A DNA stretch of 64,000 bases from Saccharospirillum sp040881935 (GTDB lineage: Bacteria; Pseudomonadota; Gammaproteobacteria; Pseudomonadales; Natronospirillaceae), in assembly GCF_040881935.1 (NCBI RefSeq), contig NZ_JBBECH010000061.1:26739-90738 (forward strand), in the 5' to 3' direction. Positions 54,161 through 61,678 of this stretch are shown in pieces; the first letter of the stretch is position 1; the number at the start of each line of letters is the position of its first letter. A model generated the notes under the pieces. That model was not told the origin of the DNA. It saw nothing but the letters and a program-made list of their open reading frames with translations, and did no database searches. The position numbers and the translations under genes were made by a program.

Positions 54161-54484
54161 TCAGCCGTTGCCGGTTTGCTTGCATGGGTCAGCCATACCG
54201 GTTTGGCCAGTCTGGTTGGTCTGTGCCTGGCGTATGGGCTGATTATGGTTTGTCATGGCGGGGTTCGACTGGGTCGCAAAGCCTATCTGGTCGATATGGC
54301 GACAGAATCAAACCGGGCAAGTTATGTTGCGGTCAGTAATACGGTTATCGGTATTGTCATGCTGTTTGGCGGGTTGACCGGCGTCCTGGGTGATCTGTGG
54401 TCACCGTTGGCGGTCATTCTGGTATTAAGCGGGTTGGCCTTTGTGGCGGCGCTTATGTGTGTCCGCCTACCCGCCGTGCAGTAA
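54161..54484 (+). pseudogene. C-terminal remnant of an MFS transporter
   Basis: About 107 codons continue from an in-frame stop at 54158 to 54484. They encode the last three helices of a major-facilitator protein: LVGLCLAYGLIMVCHGGVRL, GRKAYLVDMATESNRASYVA and VLGDLWSPLAVILVLSGLAF. A whole transporter would need about 300 more residues upstream, and the 200 nt before it show none. There is no ribosome site at the TTG. It is read as a decayed gene fragment. Confidence 0.7.
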
Positions 54485-54543
54485 CACGGTGGGCAGGCAC
54501 AGCGCCCCGGAGGGGCTTGGTTTAACTTGTTACAACGTTCGTG

Positions 54544-54729
54544 TTACAGCAAATGGGGGTTCATGCGTTTGTAATCACGCAATGCTTTGCGTGCGCGTTC
54601 GACATCGTTGTACAAGCGCATTCGATCGTCTTTGCTGCCAGTGCCATTAGGGTTTTCTCTAACGAACTGGCGCTTTGCTTCTTCGGCCTCAACAATGGCC
54701 TGCTCAAGCTCTTCCAGCTTTTGATCCAT
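54544..54729 (-). CDS. Small charged alpha-helical protein
   Basis: A 61-residue hypothetical protein. MDQKLEELEQAIVEAEEAKR and YNDVERARKALRDYKRM form two amphipathic helices around a short loop (ENPNGTGSKDD). GAGGGAAC lies 4-6 nt before the ATG, supporting translation. The codon pattern and charge balance look like a real protein, but I do not recognise the family. A coiled-coil hairpin is the likely structure. Confidence 0.6.
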   Translation of the reverse strand: MDQKLEELEQAIVEAEEAKRQFVRENPNGTGSKDDRMRLYNDVERARKALRDYKRMNPHLL

Positions 54730-55328
54730 AGTTCCCTCGTTGTCCTACGATGACCGCAGTGCCAGCCGGTCACAGATTCCTGTGGTGAGTTTCATGACGG
54801 GTTGAAATGGGTAGGACGTCACGCGATCTTTACGTCACTCACACACTCAATGCTAGTTGACCCGCATGACAATTGCTACTGCATGCGCTGATTTGTCACT
54901 GATCTACAGGGTTTCTTGCCGTATTAATTCTACGCTGTCTTGGTTCAGTCAGATTGTTCTGACGACGCTTGGTTGCATACGGCATAGAGCGGTGGCTATT
55001 GAAGCGATTTTTGTGACGAAATTCAAACCATTAGACTCAATCGAACGGTGATAGATTAGATTGTTAAGGTTTTTTTACGGAACCACATCCATCAGTGCTC
55101 TGCTGTGCGGGCTGTAGCGGCAGGCTTACATGCGTTATCAGGAACGGAGTGTTCTATTAATGGGCGGCGGGTCGCCTTTCCCGGGCGGGTCTGAGACCCT
55201 GATATATTCTTTTTTGCAGAATGTACCAGCATGGCTGGCGCGCACCCTTGGGTTGGCTCGCTGAGTTAATTGGGGGGAGGTGACCAAACAACTGGCGCGC
55301 CTGATCAGACCGTTACCGGAGTTTCACC
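54730..55328. other. Long intergenic region upstream of kbl
   Basis: 599 nt without a supported gene. Near 55187-55218 there is a GGGTCT-G-AGACCC dyad followed, after ATATATTC, by six T, which could be a weak terminator or leader structure. GTTACCGGAG precedes kbl. I looked for glycine-riboswitch signatures because the kbl-tdh pathway yields glycine and did not find them. Confidence 0.4.
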
Positions 55329-56513
55329 ATGTCCAAATCTCTCATCCAACAATTACCCGATGCGTTGGCCAACCTGAAAACACAGGGGCTCTATAAGGCC
55401 GAGCGCATTATTCAGTCACCCCAGGGTGCATTGGTTGCAACTGACGGCGGGTCTGTGTTGAATCTCTGCGCTAATAATTATCTGGGTCTGGCCGACTCCC
55501 CCGAACTGGTGGCTGCTGCCAAGCAAGGGCTCGATGATTTTGGCTTCGGAGTGGCTTCAGTTCGCTTCATCTGCGGTACCCAGAGTGTTCACAAGGCTCT
55601 GGAACAGCGCCTGAGCGACTTTCTCGGCATGGAAGACACCATACTGTATTCCAGTTGTTTTGACGCCAATACCGGACTGTTTGAAACCTTGCTGAACGAT
55701 CAGGATGCCATTATTTCTGATGCGCTGAACCACGCCTCTATCATTGATGGTGTGCGGCTATGTAAGGCGCGGCGGCTGCGTTACAGCAACAACAACCTGG
55801 CTGAGCTTGAGCACTGCCTGCAGCAGAGCCAGTCGGCCCGATACCGCCTTATTGTGACCGATGGCGTATTCTCGATGGACGGTGTCATCGCCAACCTCAC
55901 CGGTATATGCGATCTGGCTGAGCGTTATGATGCGCTGGTTATGGTTGATGACAGTCATGCGGTAGGTTTTATGGGTGAGCACGGGCGAGGTACACCGGAA
56001 TTCAACGGTGTGATGGACCGCGTTGATATACTGACCGGGACTCTCGGTAAGGCCCTGGGGGGTGCCAGTGGCGGGTATACCGCGGCTGCCAAGCCCATTG
56101 TCGACTGGTTACGACAGCGTTCACGCCCTTATTTGTTTTCCAACTCGCTGTCACCCAGCATTGCGGCTGCCAGCCTTAAAGTCCTGGATATAATCGAACA
56201 GAGAGATGAGTTGCGTCAGCAACTCTGGGATAACACCCGCTATTTCCGGGAACAGATGGAAGCCGCAGGGTTCACGCTGGCCGGTGCGCATCATCCTATT
56301 ATTCCGGTGATGGTGGGCGACGCGTCTGTTGCCAGTACAATGGCGGACAAACTGCTGCAGCGCGGTGTTTATGTGGTCGGTTTCAGTTACCCTGTTGTGC
56401 CACAGGGTGAGGCACGCATTCGCACCCAGATGAGTGCCGGGCATACCCGGGAACAATTGGATGCCGCCATTGCGGCCTTCACTGAAGTCGGTCGGGAACT
56501 GGCGCTTATTTAA
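55329..56513 (+). CDS. kbl: 2-amino-3-ketobutyrate CoA ligase (glycine C-acetyltransferase)
   Basis: A 394-residue PLP enzyme of the alpha-oxoamine synthase family that splits 2-amino-3-ketobutyrate with CoA into glycine and acetyl-CoA. ALCANNYLGLAD-like LNLCANNYLGLADSPE, FGVASVRFICGTQSVHKALE, MVDDSHAVGFMGEHGRG and the PLP lysine in LTGTLGKALGGASGGYTAA are all present. It is 12 nt from tdh. Length matches E. coli Kbl (398). Confidence 0.97.
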   Translation: MSKSLIQQLPDALANLKTQGLYKAERIIQSPQGALVATDGGSVLNLCANNYLGLADSPELVAAAKQGLDDFGFGVASVRFICGTQSVHKALEQRLSDFLGMEDTILYSSCFDANTGLFETLLNDQDAIISDALNHASIIDGVRLCKARRLRYSNNNLAELEHCLQQSQSARYRLIVTDGVFSMDGVIANLTGICDLAERYDALVMVDDSHAVGFMGEHGRGTPEFNGVMDRVDILTGTLGKALGGASGGYTAAAKPIVDWLRQRSRPYLFSNSLSPSIAAASLKVLDIIEQRDELRQQLWDNTRYFREQMEAAGFTLAGAHHPIIPVMVGDASVASTMADKLLQRGVYVVGFSYPVVPQGEARIRTQMSAGHTREQLDAAIAAFTEVGRELALI

Positions 56514-56525
56514 GGAGATCCCCAC

Positions 56526-57551
56526 ATGAAAGCCCTTGCCAAACTGCATCCCGAACCGGGCATTTGGATGACCGAGGTGGCTGAACCTGAAGTCGGCCAT
56601 AACGATCTGTTGATCCGTATTCGCAAAACAGCAATATGCGGGACCGATGTGCATATCTACAACTGGGATCAATGGTCGCAGAACACCGTGCCGCTGGGTC
56701 TGGTGACCGGGCATGAATATGTTGGTGAAATAGTGGGAATGGGCGAGGAGGTTACGGGCTTTGTCATCGGTGACCGGGTCAGTGGTGAAGGTCATATTAC
56801 CTGCGGCTATTGCCGTAATTGCCGGGCCGGGCGCCGCCATCTGTGTCGTAATACATCCGGTGTTGGGGTTAATCGTGCCGGTGCCTTTGCGGAATATTTG
56901 GTGATCCCCGCCTTCAATGCGTTTAAGTTGCCCGATGACGTCAGCGATGAACTGGCTGCCATTTTCGATCCGTTTGGCAATGCAGTGCACACTGCGCTGA
57001 GTTTCAATCTGGTGGCCGAAGATGTGCTGATCACCGGGGCTGGGCCAATCGGGATGATGGCGGCGGCGGTTGCCCGTCATGTTGGTGCCCGGAATGTGGT
57101 GATTACGGATATCAACGATTTCCGTCTGGAATTGGCTAGGCGCATGGGCGCGACGCGCACGGTCAATGTGGCTAAAGAGAATCTTGTTGATGTTATGCAC
57201 AGTCTGGGCATGACCGAAGGCTTTGATGTTGGTCTGGAAATGTCTGGTGTACCCAGTGCCTTTCGGTCCATGCTGGCGTCGATGAATCATGGCGGCAAGG
57301 TGGCACTGCTCGGCATTCCCGGAGAGGAAATGGCCATCGACTGGAGTCAGGTGATCTTTAAGGGGCTGGAGTTGAAAGGTATATACGGCCGGGAGATGTT
57401 TGAAACCTGGTACAAGATGGCCGGGCTGATCCAGTCTGGGCTGGATCTTAAACCGATGATTACCCACACCCTGCCGGTAGCCGACTTTCAGGAAGGTTTT
57501 GACATTATGAGCGGTGGCCAGTCCGGCAAGGTGATCCTGGACTGGGTATGA
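56526..57551 (+). CDS. tdh: L-threonine 3-dehydrogenase
   Basis: A 341-residue zinc alcohol-dehydrogenase-family enzyme oxidising L-threonine with NAD. Catalytic zinc ligands are in AICGTDVHIYNWDQWSQ and VTGHEYVGEIVG. The structural-zinc cysteines are in TCGYCRNCRAGRRHLC, and the Rossmann motif is VLITGAGPIGMMAAAVARHV. AAGGAGAT precedes the ATG. With kbl it makes the threonine-to-glycine pathway. Confidence 0.97.
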   Translation: MKALAKLHPEPGIWMTEVAEPEVGHNDLLIRIRKTAICGTDVHIYNWDQWSQNTVPLGLVTGHEYVGEIVGMGEEVTGFVIGDRVSGEGHITCGYCRNCRAGRRHLCRNTSGVGVNRAGAFAEYLVIPAFNAFKLPDDVSDELAAIFDPFGNAVHTALSFNLVAEDVLITGAGPIGMMAAAVARHVGARNVVITDINDFRLELARRMGATRTVNVAKENLVDVMHSLGMTEGFDVGLEMSGVPSAFRSMLASMNHGGKVALLGIPGEEMAIDWSQVIFKGLELKGIYGREMFETWYKMAGLIQSGLDLKPMITHTLPVADFQEGFDIMSGGQSGKVILDWV

Positions 57552-57649
57552 ACACCGCCTTTCGCATGATCACCCCGACACCCCTGCCAGACAGCCAACC
57601 GATCGAAGTGTTGGCGATATCGCCGTCTACCCGCTGGCCATTCCCCTGA
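57548..57649 (+). other. Short unrecognised frame overlapping the end of tdh
   Basis: A 33-codon frame (MNTAFRMITPTPLPDSQP...) starts in an ATGA overlap with the tdh stop and ends at 57649. It has proline-rich sequence and no known family. It could be a short translated tail or a worn-down gene start. The rest of the gap to 57825 is empty. Confidence 0.2.
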
Positions 57650-57825
57650 GTTTGTTTCGGGACCTCTAAATCAGCCGGTATTGTGATACCTGTCACGCTT
57701 GAGGGTTGCGGTTGTTCACGCTTTGCATGATTAGTACACAGCTTTACCTGACGCTGCTTGTCTGGCCGCCTGCTTGCTCTAACATCGCGTTTAATCATCT
57801 GCTTTGGCAACCAGGAAATATCCAT

Positions 57826-58410
57826 ATGACCAGCCAAACGTTAAATGCCAATCTTACGCCGGACGAAATTCGCGCTTTGAACACCCCACAGGAACCTTTC
57901 GAAGGCGACGCCAGGAATCATTCAGAGCCGCCGCTTCCGTTACATCCCTTGGGTTTCAAAGCCCTGAGTTACCTTGGCAAACAACTGATGGTCCGTGTGT
58001 TTACCGTGTTGTTTTATGGGTTGTCCGCCCTGTTGGTAGTCAGTGGGATGCTCCAGTTTTTTACCGAGCTGATGGCCGGTGAACGAAGCTTTATGTCGAT
58101 CACGGTCAATGTCGTTAATTCCCTGATCATCGGTCTGGCCATGTTTGAACTGGGCGCCGGAATCAATAAGGAGTACACCGATGCTGATCAGGAAGAAAAC
58201 GTCTTTACTAATATTCGCCGAACCATCACCCGTTTTTTGGGTACGGTGTGTATTGCCCTGGTGCTTGAATCACTGATCATGATTATTAAATACAGTCAGC
58301 TTGATCTGGCCGGAAATCTTTTTTATCCGGTTGCCATTCTGGGCGGGGCATCGCTGTTACTGATCTCACTGGGTGGTTTTCTGGCGCTTACCAAGGGTCA
58401 CACCAAATAG
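57826..58410 (+). CDS. Uncharacterised membrane protein
   Basis: A 194-residue protein. A polar N-terminus of about 55 residues (MTSQTLNANLTPDEIRALNT) is followed by four predicted transmembrane segments: VFTVLFYGLSALLVVSGML, SITVNVVNSLIIGLAMFELG, FLGTVCIALVLESLIMIIKY and LFYPVAILGGASLLLISLGG. ATG 57826 has AGGAAATA upstream. An earlier in-frame ATG at 57706 lacks support. I do not recognise the family. Confidence 0.7.
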   Translation: MTSQTLNANLTPDEIRALNTPQEPFEGDARNHSEPPLPLHPLGFKALSYLGKQLMVRVFTVLFYGLSALLVVSGMLQFFTELMAGERSFMSITVNVVNSLIIGLAMFELGAGINKEYTDADQEENVFTNIRRTITRFLGTVCIALVLESLIMIIKYSQLDLAGNLFYPVAILGGASLLLISLGGFLALTKGHTK

Positions 58411-58459
58411 TCGACCGATTTTAAACCGGCCGTTTTGCCCGTCACCTGTGAAAGGTGGT

Positions 58460-58657
58460 GTTATAACTCAAGTTTCAGAGTTCGGGTCGGCTGGGAGGTA
58501 TTGGTCCGCACCGGCTACCGGGTGTGCCCCTGTGGGGTCGGCGTAGATCCATCCATGGAGCCTAGACCGCAGCATCCTTGCTGCGGACTCCCCCACAGGG
58601 GCTCACCCGGCACCCGCCGCTCGTTTCTCTGGCGAACTCCAAAACTTGAGTTATAAC
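58460..58657 (-). repeat. Palindromic GGA-hairpin element, copy H (extended)
   Basis: The core is 58508-58620 (113 bp). On the minus strand hairpin 1 carries CAAGGATG on CCGCAGCA and hairpin 2 carries CATGGATG on UCC/GGA. Two arm differences are G:U on the minus strand and three are true mismatches. The palindrome extends to perfect 16-bp ends, GTTATAACTCAAGTTT (58460-58475) and its complement (58642-58657). The right end contains the TAA stop codon of the Lrp-type gene, so element and gene overlap. Confidence 0.88.
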
Positions 58658-59103
58658 GGTAAGGCGGTGGTGTATTTCAGTTGTTCCATGGCAAAACTGC
58701 TACTGACATCGGCGAGCTTTACCCGGCTAACCAGTCGCTTGTAGAAGCGGTCATAGGCAGCAATATCCCCGACTACCACTCTGAGCAAATAGTCGACGTC
58801 TCCGCTCATCCGATAGGCTTCCATCACCTCCGGCATGGCTTGCACCGCGTCGGTGAAATCCGTTAGCCAGGCATCGTTGTGCTCATGGGTGCGAATAAAG
58901 ACAAACACATCCACGCCCAGCGCCAGTGGCTGCCGGTTGAGCAAGGCCACCCGGCGGCGAATATACCCCTGATCTTCAAGTGCTTGAATACGGCGCCAGC
59001 AGGGGCTGGTGGTCAGGTTAACCTTTTCTGCAATGGCTTGTACCGACAGGGTTGCGTCGTGTTGCAACAGGTTGAGAATGGCTCGATCGACAGTGTCTGG
59101 CAA
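58651..59103 (-). CDS. Lrp/AsnC-family regulator
   Basis: A 150-residue feast/famine regulator. The N-terminal helix-turn-helix is VDRAILNLLQHDATLSVQAI and AEKVNLTTSPCWRRIQALED, followed by the GYIRRRVALLNRQPLAL wing. The C-terminal RAM domain (VFIRTHEHNDAWLTDFTDAV, MSGDVDYLLRVVVGDIAAYD) binds amino acids. It is divergent from a class V aminotransferase gene and a dyad sits between them, so that gene and itself are the likely targets. Its stop codon lies inside palindromic element H. Confidence 0.93.
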   Translation of the reverse strand: MPDTVDRAILNLLQHDATLSVQAIAEKVNLTTSPCWRRIQALEDQGYIRRRVALLNRQPLALGVDVFVFIRTHEHNDAWLTDFTDAVQAMPEVMEAYRMSGDVDYLLRVVVGDIAAYDRFYKRLVSRVKLADVSSSFAMEQLKYTTALPL

Positions 59104-59117
59104 AATATGCCTCCATA

Positions 59118-59144
59118 AAGCAAAATAATAAGAATATTTTGCTT
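59118..59144. promoter_or_regulatory. AT-rich dyad between Lrp-type regulator and aminotransferase genes
   Basis: AAGCAAAATA (59118-59127) and TATTTTGCTT (59135-59144) are perfect 10-bp inverted arms around a 7-bp spacer, starting 15 bp from the regulator start codon. Size and AT content fit an Lrp/AsnC operator, probably autoregulatory. Confidence 0.6.
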
Positions 59145-59231
59145 AAAATAGCCGGTATATCGCAAATAAAGCAACTAATTGAGACTCTTGACGCGTCACA
59201 CTGTCTGGATGATGAATGACCGGAGTTTCAG

Positions 59232-60674
59232 ATGACGACGCAATCCACTAGCCCGCAACCTTCTCTGTCTGACTGGTCGATCTTGCGCACCAATACCCTG
59301 CCAGTGCCCGGAAACCGGCTTTACGCCGACTGGACCGCCAGCGGCCGCTTGTATCGACCTATAGAAGAACGTCTGGTTGACGTGGCTGGCCCGATGATGG
59401 CCAATACCCACACCGAAGACAGCTTGACCGGGCGCTATATGACCGAAGCGCTGGATCAGGCCCATCAGATTATGCGACACCACGTGAACGCCGCCGCTGA
59501 GGATGTGGTGCTGTTCACCGGTACCGGCATGACCGGGGCGCTGGCCAAGCTGGTGCGGATGCTGGGGCTTTGGGTTCATGAGACCCACCGGGAGGCGGTG
59601 TTGGCAACGTTGCCGCATCGGCCACAAGTCTATGTGACCCATATGGAGCATCACAGCAACCATACCCTGTGGCTGGAAACACTGGCTGAGGTCCAAATTA
59701 TTCCGCCAACTGAAGCCGGTACCGTTGATCTGGACTGGCTTGCTGACTCGCTAAGCCGTGTGCCTGCTGATCAGCCGGTACTGGCTTCGGTTACTGCCGC
59801 CAGTAACGTAACCGGTGTTGCAGCCCCATACCGGGCCATTGCCCGGTTACTGCATCAGGCGGGTGGTCATTGTTTTGTCGATTTTGCCTGTGCCGCACCC
59901 TATGTCGATATCGATATGCACCCCACGGATGATGAGCCGCTGGATGCGGTGTTTTTCTCACCGCACAAGTTTCTGGGCGGCCCGGGCGCCAGTGGTGTTC
60001 TGGTGTTCAATCAATCGCTGTATCACAACCGGGTACCGGAACAGCCGGGTGGCGGCACGGTGGTTTGGACGAACCCCTGGGGCGAGCACCGGTTTTATCA
60101 GGATATCGCGACGCGGGAATCCGGCGGTACACCGGGCATTTTGCAGTGTCTTAAGGCGGCGATGGCGGCGCAGTTGAAAGACGAGATTGATGTGAACGCG
60201 ATTCAACAGCGTGAGCGCGAATTGAACCAGTATTTTTTACAGGGACTGGATCGTTTACCCGGCATTCAGTGCCTGGCCCGGGAGCAAGCTGACCGGCTCA
60301 GCGTGTTTTCATTGGTGATAGAGGGCGTGCATTACCAGCAGGCAGTGCAGCGTCTAAGCCATGAATTTGGGATTGAAGCCCGGGGCGGTTGCGCCTGCGC
60401 GGGCACCTACGGGCACTATTTGTTAAACATCGACCGCGCGACAAGCCGGGCCATTACCGGCCAGTTGGATCGGGGTGAACTGGCTGCAAAACCAGGTTGG
60501 GTTCGGTTGAGTTTTCATCCGATGATGACCACCGAAGACCTCGACCGGATATTAATTGCATTGGAGGCTTTGGCGAGTGGCTGGAGAGCGGCGAGTTCAC
60601 AACCGCCTTTGAATATGGCCCAGCTTTGGGGTGGCTGGACTACTAATCCAAGTTTTGACGGTCGCACATTGTAA
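59232..60674 (+). CDS. Aminotransferase class V/cysteine desulfurase-like PLP protein
   Basis: A 480-residue PLP enzyme of fold type I. The N-terminal ADWTASGRLYRPIEERLVDV is typical of class V proteins. The PLP histidine lies in VTHMEHHSNHTLWLETL, the cofactor lysine in AVFFSPHKFLGGPGASGVL, and a desulfurase-like cysteine loop in ARGGCACAGTYGHYLL. It is longer than SufS (about 406) and the substrate is unknown. Control by the divergent Lrp-type regulator suggests an amino-acid substrate. Confidence 0.87.
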   Translation: MTTQSTSPQPSLSDWSILRTNTLPVPGNRLYADWTASGRLYRPIEERLVDVAGPMMANTHTEDSLTGRYMTEALDQAHQIMRHHVNAAAEDVVLFTGTGMTGALAKLVRMLGLWVHETHREAVLATLPHRPQVYVTHMEHHSNHTLWLETLAEVQIIPPTEAGTVDLDWLADSLSRVPADQPVLASVTAASNVTGVAAPYRAIARLLHQAGGHCFVDFACAAPYVDIDMHPTDDEPLDAVFFSPHKFLGGPGASGVLVFNQSLYHNRVPEQPGGGTVVWTNPWGEHRFYQDIATRESGGTPGILQCLKAAMAAQLKDEIDVNAIQQRERELNQYFLQGLDRLPGIQCLAREQADRLSVFSLVIEGVHYQQAVQRLSHEFGIEARGGCACAGTYGHYLLNIDRATSRAITGQLDRGELAAKPGWVRLSFHPMMTTEDLDRILIALEALASGWRAASSQPPLNMAQLWGGWTTNPSFDGRTL

Positions 60675-60786
60675 GCGTTGGCTGCCGGTGGTGCCTCTGC
60701 GGGGTAGTCCGCAGCATGGATGCTGCGGTCTAGGCTCCAGGGAGGATTTACGCCGACCCCGCAGAGGCATCACCGGTAGCCGACGC
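60675..60786 (+). repeat. Palindromic GGA-hairpin element, copy I
   Basis: Core of 112 bp starting at the base after the aminotransferase stop codon. Arms 60675-60704 and 60757-60786 pair at 27 of 30 positions, and all three exceptions are G:U on the plus strand, so the RNA stem is unbroken. Hairpin 1 has CATGGATG on CCGCAGCA and hairpin 2 has CAGGGAGG on UCC/GGA. A CGAAACTTGAGTGCTAA flank like the right end of copy H reaches the pyrF stop codon. Confidence 0.9.
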
Positions 60787-60816
60787 GGGCCATCGCCACT
60801 CACCGAAACTTGAGTG

Positions 60817-61626
60817 CTAACCAGGATTGGCCAGCGACTGAATCTGGTCGCGCAGGCTGAGTGCTTCGGCTCGGGCGGCCTCGGCAAAATCAACGCCCTG
60901 ACTGGCGTAGAGAATGCTGCGCGAGGCATTGATCATCAGACCACGCCCTGGCGAGGTTTGTCCGTTGTGAACCGTACCGGGCAGGTCACCGCCCTGCGCA
61001 CCGATGCCTGGCACCAGAAACGGCAGATCCGGGGCGGCCTCGCGGATGCGCGCCATTTCTTCGGGGGCGGTGGCGCCAACCACCAGGGCGATGTTGCCAT
61101 GATGATTCCAGTGTTGCTGGGCACGTCGCGCAACGTGGATGTATAGCGGTTCGCCATCGATCAGCAGATTCTGGAATTCGGCGGCGGAAGGGTTCGAGGT
61201 ACGGCACAGCAGAATAACGCCTTTATCGGCATGCTCGGCAAAGGGCAGGACGGTATCGGAGCCCATGTAAGGGTTAACCGTGACGGCATCGGCGCCGTAA
61301 TGCTCAAAAGCTTCGCGTGCGTACATGGACGCTGTTGATCCGATATCCCCCCGCTTGGAATCCAGAATGACCGGAATATCCGGGTACCGGGATTTGATAT
61401 AGGCGATGCTGGCCTTGAGCTGCGCTTCGGCCTGTTCTGCTGCGAAGTGCGCAAATTGTGGCTTGTAGCAGCAGGCCAGATCGGCGGTTGCGTCTACAAT
61501 TGCGCGGTTAAAGGCCAGAATACCGTCCGATTGCTGCTGAAATTGGGCGGGCAGTCGTTCAATAAAAGGGTCCAGCCCGATGCAAACCTGGGTGCCCTGA
61601 TTCCAGCGCCGGGCAATGGCAGTCAT
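60817..61626 (-). CDS. pyrF: Orotidine 5'-phosphate decarboxylase, type 2-like
   Basis: About 269 residues. It makes UMP from OMP in pyrimidine synthesis. The sequence is of the long type 2 class: VCIGLDPFIERLPAQFQQQS, CCYKPQFAHFAAEQ, the catalytic LDSKRGDIGSTASMYAREAF with Asp and Lys, VNPYMGSDTVLPF and FLVPGIGAQGGDL. The usual gammaproteobacterial PyrF is about 230 residues with DLKFHDIPNTV. ATG 61626 has GGTGA upstream; a GTG at 61635 is possible. It lies 52 nt downstream of argA. Confidence 0.93.
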   Translation of the reverse strand: MTAIARRWNQGTQVCIGLDPFIERLPAQFQQQSDGILAFNRAIVDATADLACCYKPQFAHFAAEQAEAQLKASIAYIKSRYPDIPVILDSKRGDIGSTASMYAREAFEHYGADAVTVNPYMGSDTVLPFAEHADKGVILLCRTSNPSAAEFQNLLIDGEPLYIHVARRAQQHWNHHGNIALVVGATAPEEMARIREAAPDLPFLVPGIGAQGGDLPGTVHNGQTSPGRGLMINASRSILYASQGVDFAEAARAEALSLRDQIQSLANPG

Positions 61627-61678
61627 GAAGGTCACCGTTTGCGGTCTCCGTGCTTGCGAACCGTCGCACTGCGGCGGT

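Noticed and set aside
54730..55328. Glycine riboswitch in front of kbl-tdh
   Set aside because: The conserved glycine-aptamer motifs and tandem layout were not found. The region only shows a small dyad with a T-run.
6045..60786. Integron attC sites as an explanation for the palindromic elements
   Set aside because: No R/L boxes of the RYYYAAC/GTTRRRY type at the ends, no gene cassettes between copies and no integrase. Housekeeping genes lie between them.
6045..60786. CRISPR array
   Set aside because: Copies are kilobases apart, palindromic and interspersed with genes. There are no regular spacers and no cas genes.
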